Of a stretch of 64,000 bases of DNA, positions 26,649-34,869 are shown piece by piece (the stretch's first letter is position 1; the number at the start of each line of letters is the position of its first letter). The translations under genes and the position numbers were made by a program. A model generated the notes under the pieces. That model saw only the letters and a program-made list of their open reading frames with translations, did no database searches and had not been told where the DNA came from. The stretch spans positions 62,001-126,000 of the forward strand of contig NZ_JOIY01000013.1 in assembly GCF_000720185.1 (NCBI RefSeq), given 5' to 3'. This DNA is from Streptomyces sp. NRRL S-340 (lineage in GTDB: Bacteria; Actinomycetota; Actinomycetes; Streptomycetales; Streptomycetaceae).

Positions 26649-27362
26649 TCATTCGAGAGGGTGCGCGCTTCCGTACGCCCCCGGGGCGCGCCCGGCGGCG
26701 GGCGCGAGCCGGTTTGTCTCCCGCAGTTCCTCGTCCAGGGTCACCTCGACGCCGCCCGCGCAGCGCGCCACCACGTTGTAGAGGAAGGTGCACAGCGTCG
26801 TGAAGGCGGTGACCAGCACGACGGTGCCGACGGCGCACACCGCCAGCCAACTCGCGGGCGGCCAGGGGTCCTGGCCCAGCAACCGCAACAGGATCCACAC
26901 CGGGGGCATTGTGACGGCCGCGCACAGGACCAGTCCGACGGAGAGCAGGAAGCTCGACACCATCAGCGTCCAGGGTTCGGCGGTGTCCATGCGCATCCGC
27001 GCGTCCCGGACGTTCGGGGGCCACGGGAGGTCCCCGGCCGCCGGCCGGGTCTCTCCGTCCGTGCCGGCGGGCGCCGCCGTGCCCGCGCCGCCGGTGGGCG
27101 CGTCGGGGCCGGCGTCCCTGGGGGCGTCCGTGCGGGTGCCGGCGGGCGCGTCCGTGCCCGCCTCGCCGGTGGCCGCGTCCGTGCCGGTGCCCTCGCGGGT
27201 GTCCTCGGGGGCGTCGGCGTCCGCGATCGTGCGGGTCTCGGCGGCACCGCCGCCGGTCCCGGTGTCAGTGCCGGTCCCGGCACCGGTCCCTGTGCCGGTT
27301 CCCGTGCCGGTCCCGGTGGTTATGCCGGCGTCGGCGTCGGTGCGCCTGGGGCCTCGGCCCAT
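26649..27362 (-). CDS. DUF3566 membrane protein with Thr-Gly-rich N-terminus
   Basis: 237-aa protein. Residues 1-115 are low complexity: a (Thr-Gly)n run encoded by a GCCGGT microsatellite, then Ala/Asp/Thr-rich sequence. The C-terminal half is a DUF3566 domain: RMDTAEPWTLMVSSFLLSVG begins the first membrane helix, a second helix spans about residues 175-200, and FLYNVVARCAGGVEVTLDEE is the family's closing signature. DUF3566 proteins are usually encoded beside gyrA and are of unknown function, so this copy out of that context is a paralogue. Start ATG 27362 lacks a strong ribosome site. Confidence 0.82.
   Translation of the reverse strand: MGRGPRRTDADAGITTGTGTGTGTGTGAGTGTDTGTGGGAAETRTIADADAPEDTREGTGTDAATGEAGTDAPAGTRTDAPRDAGPDAPTGGAGTAAPAGTDGETRPAAGDLPWPPNVRDARMRMDTAEPWTLMVSSFLLSVGLVLCAAVTMPPVWILLRLLGQDPWPPASWLAVCAVGTVVLVTAFTTLCTFLYNVVARCAGGVEVTLDEELRETNRLAPAAGRAPGAYGSAHPLE
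27241..27322. repeat. GC-rich microsatellite encoding (Thr-Gly)n
   Basis: Six-base units of the GCCGGT / CCCGGT type repeated about a dozen times with drift, inside the 5' part of the DUF3566 gene. The six-base period keeps the frame, so copy number change would alter linker length only. Confidence 0.65.
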
Positions 27363-27512
27363 GTCCGTCTCCTCCGCGGGGTCGCGTCACGCCACGGCGC
27401 CCGGCGGTGCCCGCCCCGCGCCGTGCCGGCGAAACGGGACGGGGCGGGGCTGAGCCGTGGGATCCGTGCGGTTCCGACGCTAAGCGCGGCGGCGGCGGCC
27501 CGCACGCGCGGT

Positions 27513-28064
27513 TCACCCGAACGGCCTCGTTGCTCCGGGACCGGGGACCGCTTCCAGACGGACGAAGGGGATCGACTCGCCCACCCGGCGGTAGCCGGCC
27601 TCACTGCCGTCCACGCGGAAGCCCATGAACGCGCACAGGCGGCGGGCCAGGCGGGGGTGCCGGGGGGCGTAGCGCACCATGAGGTCGCCGCCCTCCTGCG
27701 GCGGCAGGAAGCGCGCGGTGACACGGTGGCGGCGGTTGCCGACCTGGATCCACGTCTCCGGCCGTCGGCGCAGGTTCTGGTACCAGTCCGCCTCGGGCCC
27801 GAAGCCGGACACGATGGTCCAGCTTCCGCCTGCCGGGTCCCTCGTGACCACTTCGAGGACCACGGTGCGGTCCAGGCCCGACGTCCGCCCCGTGTGGTGC
27901 AGAAGAAGCATCCGCTGCCCGGACAACGGGCCCAGTCCCGCCCGGTACAGGCGCAGGGGCAGACGGGCGACGGCCCGCTGCCAGCCCGTGGGCGGCGGGC
28001 GGTGCCTGACCGGTTCGGGCCGCTCCCCCACGGCGGCGAGTCTATAAGAGCTGCGAACAGACAT
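27513..28064 (-). CDS. Nitroreductase-family deazaflavin-dependent oxidoreductase (Ddn-like)
   Basis: About 183-aa protein of the split-beta-barrel F420H2-dependent reductase family. Visible signatures: LLLHHTGRTSGLDRTVVLEV (residues 53-72), FGPEADWYQNLRRRPETWIQ with VGNRRHRVTARFL, and the C-terminal HPRLARRLCAFMGF. These match Mycobacterium Ddn-type enzymes that use reduced deazaflavin F420 to reduce quinones or other acceptors. The first 35 residues are basic and not conserved. Start ATG 28064 is a best guess because no ribosome site is clear. It lies downstream of the hydrogenase-related operon, in the same direction, 172 bp after the DUF6893-like gene. Confidence 0.85.
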   Translation of the reverse strand: MSVRSSYRLAAVGERPEPVRHRPPPTGWQRAVARLPLRLYRAGLGPLSGQRMLLLHHTGRTSGLDRTVVLEVVTRDPAGGSWTIVSGFGPEADWYQNLRRRPETWIQVGNRRHRVTARFLPPQEGGDLMVRYAPRHPRLARRLCAFMGFRVDGSEAGYRRVGESIPFVRLEAVPGPGATRPFG

Positions 28065-28236
28065 GGGCCCCGGCGGGCGGCGCCCGGCACGCGCCCTCGC
28101 CGCGTTGCCGGAAGACCCTGGCAGCTCCGCCACAAGGATGTTCCGGCGCCTTGCGACCGCACGCACCGCACACCGCCCGCCGACCGGAACCCACTTTCGT
28201 CCGCAGCTCTGAGAGCACACCGCCCGCCGACAGGGG

Positions 28237-28386
28237 TCAGCGCGGATGCCGGCAGCCCGGGCGGAGACCGACCATCCGCCAGATCCGCACCTCGCGGACG
28301 ATCCCGGGCATCTCCCGGGCCAGCAGCGCCAGCACGAGTGCGCCGAGCACACCCGCCTCCGCCGCCAGTACCTGCCTGCCTGTCAT
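28237..28386 (-). CDS. Tiny membrane protein, DUF6893-like
   Basis: 49-aa product from ATG 28386 with GGAAGGAG about seven bases upstream. One membrane helix (AGVLGALVLALLA, about residues 11-23) is followed by EMPGIVREVRIWRMVGL. The short-helix-plus-PDIRRYVRIRxM form is typical of the small proteins annotated DUF6893 in Streptomyces. It is the last gene of the series 30923 to 28237 on this strand (hemerythrin, hydrogenase small subunit, DUF5947, 68-aa protein), which supports it being real despite its size. Function unknown. Confidence 0.65.
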   Translation of the reverse strand: MTGRQVLAAEAGVLGALVLALLAREMPGIVREVRIWRMVGLRPGCRHPR

Positions 28387-28456
28387 CGGGGCTCCTTCCC
28401 TGCTTCGCCCGGCCCTTCCGGTCCCGCCCGCCTCGCGCTTCCCGCGCGCCCCGCGG

Positions 28457-28663
28457 TCATCCGGGCGAGATGTTGGGCATGATCTTCAGGATCGCGTTGT
28501 GCTTCTTCCAGTGGATGCCGGTGGAGCGGCGGGCGTCGGACGTTCCGTCCTCGTGGTGGCCCGGCTGGCGGGCGTAAGGGCCCTTGTTGCCCTCGTGCAG
28601 CCCGGCGACGTGGCCGGGGGTGTCGGGCCGCACATCGGGCCTGCCGACTCTGATCCTGCCCAT
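28457..28663 (-). CDS. Conserved 68-aa hydrogenase-associated protein
   Basis: Begins MGRIRVGRPDVRPDTPGHVA, then GLHEGNKGPYARQPGHHEDG, and ends IMPNISPG. Hydrophilic, rich in Arg, Gly, Pro and His, with no membrane segment. I recognise this as a conserved small Streptomyces protein found beside group 1h [NiFe]-hydrogenase genes; its function is not known to me. It starts ten bases after the DUF5947 stop, with GGAGCGG upstream of its ATG, so it belongs to the same operon. Confidence 0.75.
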   Translation of the reverse strand: MGRIRVGRPDVRPDTPGHVAGLHEGNKGPYARQPGHHEDGTSDARRSTGIHWKKHNAILKIMPNISPG

Positions 28664-28673
28664 GGTCCGCTCC

Positions 28674-29270
28674 TCACGGTCGCTCGGTCAGCTGCGCGAA
28701 GAAGTCGTCGACGGCGCCCCACACCCGGTCGCCCCCGGACAGGCCGCGCCATTCTCGGCGTACCACGGCGACGAGGCGGAAGCAGTCGTCGACGGGCACG
28801 ATCCAGTGGTGCCGGGCGCCGCGCGCCGTGTGGACGAGCAGGGCCTCGACGCCGGGTTCCAGCGCCGCCAGCGCCGGACAGCCATCCGCCAGCCGCCGCC
28901 AGGCGCCGGGATCGGCCTCCCACCGGGTGGCGCCGGCGGGGCTGGGCCAGTGCCCGGCGGGGGTGCCGTCCCGGCCCACCACGAAGAACGCCAGACCGAC
29001 CGGTGCCCCGAGCGCCGCGGTGTCCACCGGGGGCAGCCGCAGGCGCCGGGTCGGAACCGGCCGGTACCGCCCGCCGGCCGCCCCGTCGTCGACGAAGAGC
29101 AGCGAGCAGGCCCGGCAGGCGCACAGCAGGTCCTCGCCGCCGCCCCCGCCCGTGTCGAGCAGGTGCCGGTGGTCGTCGGCCACCGGCTCGCCGCACAGGT
29201 CGCAGCGTTCGGCGGTTTCCGCGCGCGCGTCGGCGGCACCGCGGATCAGGCGCGCCAGCGCACCGGTCAT
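28674..29270 (-). CDS. DUF5947 protein, hydrogenase-associated
   Basis: 198-aa soluble protein with two CxxC-type pairs (CDLC near residue 23, CACRAC near 51) that look like a zinc- or Fe-S-binding knuckle. A mixed fold follows with VGLAFFVVGRDG and HHWIVPVDDCFRLVAVVRREWRG segments. This is the DUF5947 family, which in Streptomyces sits in hydrogenase operons. ATG 29270 (AGGAC upstream) starts only 23 bases after the small-subunit stop; an in-frame start 30 bases earlier would overlap it. Role in assembly or electron transfer is inferred from context. Confidence 0.85.
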   Translation of the reverse strand: MTGALARLIRGAADARAETAERCDLCGEPVADDHRHLLDTGGGGGEDLLCACRACSLLFVDDGAAGGRYRPVPTRRLRLPPVDTAALGAPVGLAFFVVGRDGTPAGHWPSPAGATRWEADPGAWRRLADGCPALAALEPGVEALLVHTARGARHHWIVPVDDCFRLVAVVRREWRGLSGGDRVWGAVDDFFAQLTERP

Positions 29271-29292
29271 GTCCTGGGCTCCCGTTCCGTGC

Positions 29293-30381
29293 TCACGCAC
29301 GCCAGTAGGGGTCGTAGCCGCTGGTCAGGCGGTCTTCGTTGTGCCGCCATCTCGGTTCCTTGTTGACGGCCATGCTGGTGATGCCGCGCATCCGCCGGAT
29401 GAACGCGCCGTACGGCCTGATGAGGACGGCGGACAGGCTGCCGCCCGTGGGTTCGTCCATGAAGGGCATGAAGGCGTCGGGGAACCCGGGCATCGTGCAG
29501 CCGATGCAGATGCCGCCGACGTTGGGGCAGCCGCCCACGCCGCCCATCCAGCCGCGCTTGGGCACGTTGCAGTTGACCACCGGTCCCCAACAGCCCACCT
29601 TCACCTGGCACTTGGGCGAGTTGTAGTCCTTGGCGAAGTCGGCCTGCTCGTAGTAGGCGGCCCGGTCGCAGCCCTCGTGCACCGTCTTCCCGAACAGCCA
29701 CTGCGGGCGCAGCATGTGGTCGAGCGGCGGGGGCGGCGCGGAACCCGCGGCGTGCTGGAGCACCCAGGTCAGGGTCTCCATGAAGTTCTCGGGCTGGATC
29801 GGGCAGCCGGGGACGTTCACGATGGGCAGGGCGCCCTGCGACCTGAAGTCCCAGCCGAGGTAGTCCGCGAGGCCCATGGCACCGGTCGGGTTGCCGGCCA
29901 TCGCGTGGATGCCGCCGTACGTCGCGCAGGTGCCGGCCGCGACGACGGCCCAGGCCCGGGGCGCGAGCCGGTCGATCCACCAGTTGAGGGTGAGCGGTTC
30001 GCCGGTCTCCGGGTCGTTGCCGAACGAGGTCCAGTAGCCGTCGCCCTCGATGATGTTCTGGTTGGGGACCGAGCCCTCGATGACGAGGACGAACGGGGTC
30101 AGTTCGCCCCGGGCGGCGGCGCGGAAGGGGGCGAGGAAGTCCTCGCCGCCCAGGCTCGGCGAGAGCACCTTGTTGTACAGGTGCACCTTGGGCAGTCCGG
30201 GGACGAGTCCTAGCACGATGTCCTCGATCGCGGGCTGACCCGACGCCGTCATGGAGACGGTGTCGCCGTCGCAGCTCATGCCCTCGGAGATCCAGAGGAT
30301 GTGGATCTCGTCGAAGCCGTGCCGTTCACCGGCGCCTTCGGGTGTCTGTCCTGTGCGGGTGGTGCCGCTCTGGGCAGTCAT
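29293..30381 (-). CDS. hhyS: [NiFe]-hydrogenase small subunit, group 1h type
   Basis: 362-aa Fe-S electron-transfer subunit of a high-affinity (group 1h, formerly group 5) H2-scavenging hydrogenase. Residues 27-45 read HILWISEGMSCDGDTVSMT, the proximal-cluster start specific to this group. Further ligands: GTCATYGG, VPGCPIQPE, HEGCDRAAYYEQADFA, CQVKVGCWGPVVNC, GCPNVGGICIGCTMPGFPD. It overlaps the upstream hemerythrin gene by 4 bp (ATGA). These genes are often misnamed HypE. The catalytic large subunit, normally the next gene, is absent: DUF5947 follows directly. There are no hyp maturation genes in the window. Confidence 0.9.
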   Translation of the reverse strand: MTAQSGTTRTGQTPEGAGERHGFDEIHILWISEGMSCDGDTVSMTASGQPAIEDIVLGLVPGLPKVHLYNKVLSPSLGGEDFLAPFRAAARGELTPFVLVIEGSVPNQNIIEGDGYWTSFGNDPETGEPLTLNWWIDRLAPRAWAVVAAGTCATYGGIHAMAGNPTGAMGLADYLGWDFRSQGALPIVNVPGCPIQPENFMETLTWVLQHAAGSAPPPPLDHMLRPQWLFGKTVHEGCDRAAYYEQADFAKDYNSPKCQVKVGCWGPVVNCNVPKRGWMGGVGGCPNVGGICIGCTMPGFPDAFMPFMDEPTGGSLSAVLIRPYGAFIRRMRGITSMAVNKEPRWRHNEDRLTSGYDPYWRA

Positions 30382-30923
30382 GTGCTCGGCCTCCCCTGGA
30401 GACGGTCACGGAGCCGGTCGTAGGCGGCGGCCACCGGAGCCACCGCCGTCAGGGCCGGGGGCCGGTCGGGCGCGTGCGGGTGCGGCCGGGTCGGGGCGCC
30501 CCGCTTGGCCTGGTCGAGCAGCCGGCCCAGTTCGTCCAGATCGCGCTGGGCGACGTGTTCGCGCAGTGCGGGCATCAGGTCCGTCTCCTGCGCTCGTACG
30601 TGTGCCTCGGCCTCCCGCCCGAGCCGGGCCATCAGGTCGCTCTCGCGCGGGGCCTCGGCGGGCAGTCTGTCCAGGGCCAGCAGCAGCTTCTTGACGGCCA
30701 TGTCCTCGCCCAGGTGCTCGTCGGCCCGGCGCGCGCCGTCGGGCAGCGCCTTCCTGGCCAGCGGGTAGACCATCATCTCCTCGAGCGCGGCGTGCTTGGA
30801 CAGTTCGCGGACCGTCAGCTCGATCACGCCCCTGCGCTGGGCCGGGGAGGCCGCGGCGTGGTAGTCGCGGAACAGTTGCTCGACCATCCGGTGGTCGTGC
30901 TGCAGCAGCTCGATCGCGTCCAT
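30378..30923 (-). CDS. Hemerythrin-domain protein (second), first gene of hydrogenase-type operon
   Basis: 181-aa HHE-domain protein starting MDAIELLQHDHRMVEQLF. Ligands: HDH near residue 9, KHAALEEMMVYP near 47, DEHLGEDM near 69 and HVRAQETDLMP near 112, a complete di-iron hemerythrin set. GAGGAAAG precedes ATG 30923. Its stop overlaps the ATG of the hydrogenase small subunit, indicating coupled translation and a role linked to O2 or redox sensing next to that oxygen-exposed hydrogenase. It is related in architecture to the hemerythrin at 19386-19946 but clearly diverged. Confidence 0.9.
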   Translation of the reverse strand: MDAIELLQHDHRMVEQLFRDYHAAASPAQRRGVIELTVRELSKHAALEEMMVYPLARKALPDGARRADEHLGEDMAVKKLLLALDRLPAEAPRESDLMARLGREAEAHVRAQETDLMPALREHVAQRDLDELGRLLDQAKRGAPTRPHPHAPDRPPALTAVAPVAAAYDRLRDRLQGRPST

Positions 30924-31226
30924 CGCATCTTTCCTCGTCCGGGGCGGCGATCCGCGGCGGGGCGGGCGGGCTCGGGGGCCTGGGCGGACGCCGTCCGGAG
31001 CACGCGGGACGGTCCGTCCCTGCCCCAGGCTCACACAGGTCGCCGCTGACCGCGCGTTCTGCGCGGGCGGTCCCGTGCGCGCGGCACGCGCCGCCGCCCG
31101 CCCCGGCGGCACGGCCCGGTGACCCGGGTGTTTCCCCGCCCTGTGCGGTGGCACCCGGACACCTCGGCCAGGAGGGCAGGAGACGCGTGAGGGGGCGCGG
31201 GCCTCGGACGGACAGGAGACGCGGAC
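30924..31226. other. Divergent intergenic region
   Basis: About 300 bases between the divergent hemerythrin and holin-like genes. It must hold promoters in both directions. I see no confident -35/-10 pair, palindrome or small gene, only GC-rich sequence. Confidence 0.5.
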
Positions 31227-31709
31227 ATGGGAACACCGGGTGAGGGCGCCGCGGGCGCGGGCCGGATGGGTGACGCTGCGGCCCGGCTCGGCCAGGACGC
31301 CGCGGAACTGGCGCGGGACGAGGTCAGGGCCGTACGGGACGATCTCATGGCCGGTCTGCGCGCGTTCGGGGCGGGCGGTGCGCTGGCCGCCGGTTCCGGG
31401 CTGTGCGGGCTGCTGGCGCTGTGGTCGGCGCACGAGGCCGTGCTGCGGAGCCTGGCGGCGGTCATGCCGCGGGGCAGGGCCGCGGCCCTGCTCGCCTGCG
31501 TCTACGGGTCCGGCGCCGCCGCTCTGGCGCTGGCGGCCCGCAACCGGGTGAACGCCGCCGCCCACGCGGCCGCCGAGGCGCTGGAGAAGGACGCCGACGA
31601 CCGGCGCTCCACGACGGCGCCCCGGGGCACCGGTCCATCGGCCGGCACCGATCCGGCGTCCGGCCCGGATCCGACGCCCGGGCCCGAGGCCCCCGATCCC
31701 GGTGCGTGA
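31227..31709 (+). CDS. Phage-holin-superfamily membrane protein (DUF1469 type)
   Basis: 160-aa protein from ATG 31227. An N-terminal amphipathic helix (AAARLGQDAAELARDEVRAVRDDL) precedes two membrane helices (about residues 48-70 and 80-100), the arrangement of the 'phage holin family/actinobacterial holin-X' group (PF07332). Despite the name these are chromosomal envelope proteins. The last 50 residues are Pro/Thr/Gly-rich and disordered. There are no phage genes nearby. The 287 bases between its stop and the convergent PucR gene are non-coding and Pro-codon-like in composition. Confidence 0.8.
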   Translation: MGTPGEGAAGAGRMGDAAARLGQDAAELARDEVRAVRDDLMAGLRAFGAGGALAAGSGLCGLLALWSAHEAVLRSLAAVMPRGRAAALLACVYGSGAAALALAARNRVNAAAHAAAEALEKDADDRRSTTAPRGTGPSAGTDPASGPDPTPGPEAPDPGA

Positions 31710-31996
31710 GCCGCAGGTACGTCCCCGCGCCCGAACCGCGCCGACCCGCCACGCCTGGCGAGGCCCGCGCGCTCCCTGCGCCTGAGCCGCCGTCAGCACC
31801 CGCGAAGCGCCTCGCACCCGCCCGCCCGGACCGGCGCACCCCTCCTCCCGGACCGCCGGTACCGGCGGGTGCCGCCCGCACCGCCCGTACCGGCCCGCGC
31901 CGCACCCGCACCGTGCCCGCCAGCCCGCGCCGGAGCGCACCGTCCGTACCAGCGCGCCGCGCCTCCACCGCCGATCACCGGCGCGCGCCGGCCGCC

Positions 31997-33058
31997 TCAC
32001 ACCTCGTGTTCCGGCCAGCCGAGGAGGCGGGCGCCGATCACCGCGGTCTGCAAGGTGTAGCGGTGCACGGGGTCGGCAGGGTCGGCGCCGGTCAGTTTGC
32101 GGATGCGTTCCAGCCGGTAGGTGAAGGCCCGGACGCTGAGGCTGAGGCGGCGCGCCGCCTCGGCGGCCGTACAGCCCGCGTCGAAGTACGCGGTGAGCGT
32201 GTCCAGCAGGGGCTGGGCACCGCCGCGGGCGGCGCGGAGCGGGCCGAGCGTGTCGCGGACGAGGTCGGCCATGGCCTGCCGGTCGCGGGTGAGGACGGGG
32301 TAGACGAGGAGGTCCGCCGCCCGCAGCACCGGTTCCCGGAGTTCGAGGCGGTGGGCGAGGTCGAGGGCGTTGAGGGCCTCCTCGTAGGAGTGGACCACTC
32401 CCCCGGCGCCGGGGTGCGGACGGCCGATGGCGACCCTGCCGCCGTCCGTGGCCGCGTAGGCGTGCTTGGCGAAGAACGCCAGCACGTCGTCCTGGTCGCC
32501 CGGGGCGACGCAGACGAGCCGGCCGTCCTTGGTGGTGAGCAGCACCCGGCGTTCACCGAACCGGGCGAGCAGCGAGGTCTCCACGTGCCGGGTGGCCGGG
32601 TGCGTGTCGTCGACGGGCTCGGTGCCCTGGGCGACCGCGACCGCGTGGGCGCGGGAGAAGAGCAGTCCGTAGCGTTCGGCGCGTTCCGCGAGCCGGCCGA
32701 GGTCGCTGCGGCCGTAAAGCAGGTCGTCGATGAACTCGCGGCGCGCCGCTTCCTCCTGGCGCATGGCGAGTCTCTGGGCGCGTTCGTGGCCCTCGGCGAA
32801 GGCGTCCATGGCCTGTTCGACGGCGGCCAGGACCCGGTCCACGCCGGCGGTCTGCAAGGCGGCGGAGACCGTGCGGGTCTCGGCCAGGTGCCGGTGGACG
32901 AGCCGGCGCAGGCCGTGCCCGGCCTCGGCCGCCCGCTCGCCCTGGGCGCGCAGCAGCGCCAGTTCGTCGCGGGTGAGGCGGCGGCCGGTGGCGCACACGT
33001 CGGCCAGGATCCGGGTGTAGCCCCTCAGATATGCCTCGGGCAGCTCTGGCCGTGTCAC
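31997..33058 (-). CDS. PucR-family transcriptional regulator
   Basis: 353-aa regulator starting at GTG 33058 with GGAGGG just upstream. The N-terminal half is a helical sensory region (LRGYTRILADVCATGRRLT, EQAMDAFAEGHERAQRLAM), the middle a GGDEF-like degenerate domain (HVETSLLARFGERRVLLTT), and the C-terminal HTH_30 domain is clear: LLDTLTAYFDAGCTAAEAAR with RLSLSVRAFTYRLERIRKLTG. This architecture is CdaR/PucR. Ligand and targets unknown. It is divergent from the GAPDH gene (238 bp apart), a possible target. Confidence 0.9.
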   Translation of the reverse strand: MTRPELPEAYLRGYTRILADVCATGRRLTRDELALLRAQGERAAEAGHGLRRLVHRHLAETRTVSAALQTAGVDRVLAAVEQAMDAFAEGHERAQRLAMRQEEAARREFIDDLLYGRSDLGRLAERAERYGLLFSRAHAVAVAQGTEPVDDTHPATRHVETSLLARFGERRVLLTTKDGRLVCVAPGDQDDVLAFFAKHAYAATDGGRVAIGRPHPGAGGVVHSYEEALNALDLAHRLELREPVLRAADLLVYPVLTRDRQAMADLVRDTLGPLRAARGGAQPLLDTLTAYFDAGCTAAEAARRLSLSVRAFTYRLERIRKLTGADPADPVHRYTLQTAVIGARLLGWPEHEV

Positions 33059-33295
33059 GGACCCTCCCCAGCCTTGATCGGACAGCCTTGATCGGCAGCC
33101 TCGATCGGCCGCTGACGTTTTCTAACCCACGGCGAACAGCAGTGCCAAACCCCGCCTCCCCCGCGCGGGCCCGGCCCCTCCCGCCGCGCCCTGCCGCCCG
33201 GTCGCGGACCTCACGGACGCCGCCGGACACCCCCTGAAGGGCCGGATCTCCGTCGGGTTAGCATATGAGCGCTGCCTAGCTCGAAAGAGAAACCT

Positions 33296-34741
33296 GTGAC
33301 TGTCAACGACGACTCGTTCACCAACTGGAAGCACCGCGAGGAGATCGCGGAGTCGATGATCCCGATGATCGGGAAGCTGCACCGGGAGCGGGACGTGAAC
33401 GTCCTGCTGCACAGCCGCTCCCTGGTGAACAAGTCGGTGGTGAGCATCCTCAAGACCCATCGGTTCGCCCGGCAGATCGCCGGCGAGGAGCTGTCGGTCA
33501 CCGAGACGCTGCCCTTCCTCGAGGCCCTCACCGCGTTGGACCTCGGCCCCTCGCAGATCGACATCGGCATGCTGGCGGCGACGTACAAGGCCGACGACCG
33601 GGGCCTGTCCGTGGCCGAGTTCACGGCCGAGGCGGTCGCGGGCGCGACCGGCGCGGGCAAGGCCGAGCGCCGCGAGGGACGCGACGTCGTCCTCTACGGC
33701 TTCGGCCGCATCGGCCGCCTGGTCGCCCGGCTGCTCATCGAGAAGGCGGGCTCGGGCAACGGGCTCAGGCTGCGCGCGATCGTCGTCCGCGGCGGCGGTG
33801 AGCAGGACATCGTCAAGCGTGCCTCGCTGCTGCGCCGCGACTCCATCCACGGTCAGTTCCAGGGCACCATCACGGTCGACGAGGCGAACAGCACGATCCT
33901 CGCCAACGGCAACGCCATCAAGGTGATCTACGCCGACGACCCCTCGTCGGTGGACTACACGGCGTACGGCATCAAGGACGCCATCCTCATCGACAACACG
34001 GGCAAGTGGCGCGACCGCGCGGGCCTGTCGAAGCACCTGCGTCCCGGGATCGAGAAGGTCGTCCTGACGGCGCCGGGCAAGGGCGACGTCCCCAACATCG
34101 TGCACGGCGTCAACCACGACACCCTCAAGCCGGACGAGCGGATCCTGTCCTGCGCCTCGTGCACGACGAACGCCATCGTCCCGCCGCTGAAGGCGATGGA
34201 CGACGAGTTCGGCGTGGAGAGCGGTCACGTGGAGACCGTCCACTCCTTCACCAACGACCAGAACCTGCTGGACAACTACCACCGGTCCGAGCGGCGCGGC
34301 CGCAGTGCGCCGCTCAACATGGTCATCACCGAGACCGGTGCCGCCTCCGCCGTGGCCAAGGCGCTGCCCGACCTGAAGGCGCGGATCACCGGCAGTTCGA
34401 TCCGGGTGCCGGTGCCGGACGTCTCCATCGCGATCCTCAACCTGCGGCTGCGGCGCGAGACCAGCCGCGCGGAGGTCCTCGACCACCTCCGCGAGGTCTC
34501 CCTCACCTCGCCGCTCAGGCGGCAGATCGACTTCATCAGCGCGCCCGACGCTGTCTCCAGCGACTTCATCGGCTCGCGCCACGCCTCGATCCTGGACGCG
34601 GGCGCCACCAAGGTCGAGGGCGACAACGCCATCCTCTACCTCTGGTACGACAACGAGTTCGGCTACTCCTGCCAGGTCATCCGGGTCGTCCAGCACGTCT
34701 CCGGGGTCGAGTACCCGACCTACCCGGCGCCCGCCCTCTGA
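33296..34741 (+). CDS. gap2: Glyceraldehyde-3-phosphate dehydrogenase, long form
   Basis: 481-aa GAPDH, about 140 residues longer than usual. GTG 33296 follows GAAAGAGAAACC. The first 125 residues are a helical extension with no resemblance to the catalytic core (SMIPMIGKLHRERDVNVLLH, ALDLGPSQIDIGML). The standard enzyme begins at VLYGFGRIGRLVARLL (residue 131) and carries the catalytic Cys in SCASCTTN (about residue 287), the His in TETGAASAV context and WYDNEFGYS near the end. It oxidises G3P with NAD(P). The long form is a known second GAPDH type in actinomycetes whose extension has no assigned role to my knowledge. Terminated by a strong hairpin. Confidence 0.93.
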   Translation: MTVNDDSFTNWKHREEIAESMIPMIGKLHRERDVNVLLHSRSLVNKSVVSILKTHRFARQIAGEELSVTETLPFLEALTALDLGPSQIDIGMLAATYKADDRGLSVAEFTAEAVAGATGAGKAERREGRDVVLYGFGRIGRLVARLLIEKAGSGNGLRLRAIVVRGGGEQDIVKRASLLRRDSIHGQFQGTITVDEANSTILANGNAIKVIYADDPSSVDYTAYGIKDAILIDNTGKWRDRAGLSKHLRPGIEKVVLTAPGKGDVPNIVHGVNHDTLKPDERILSCASCTTNAIVPPLKAMDDEFGVESGHVETVHSFTNDQNLLDNYHRSERRGRSAPLNMVITETGAASAVAKALPDLKARITGSSIRVPVPDVSIAILNLRLRRETSRAEVLDHLREVSLTSPLRRQIDFISAPDAVSSDFIGSRHASILDAGATKVEGDNAILYLWYDNEFGYSCQVIRVVQHVSGVEYPTYPAPAL

Positions 34742-34764
34742 CCGGCGCGCCCGCTGCGCCGGGC

Positions 34765-34805
34765 GGCCCGGCACCTCCTCGCACATCTGCGGGAGGTGCC
34801 GGGCC
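34765..34805 (+). terminator. Strong hairpin after gap2
   Basis: Perfect 14-bp stem (GGCCCGGCACCTCC and complement) extended internally by CGCA/TGCG around a CATC loop, 24 bases after the gap2 stop. Confidence 0.85.
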
Positions 34806-34869
34806 GTCCCGGTGCCGACGGCGGGCACCCGCCCGGTGCGCGGCGCGGGCGGTGTGTGAGACTGCGGCC

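Noticed and set aside
31227..31709. Prophage remnant suggested by a holin-family protein
   Set aside because: No integrase, structural or lysis genes nearby; this holin superfamily is a common chromosomal envelope family in actinobacteria.
31710..31996. Pro/Arg-rich frames between the holin-like and PucR genes
   Set aside because: No start context or motifs; the 287 bases look like non-coding GC-rich sequence between convergent genes.
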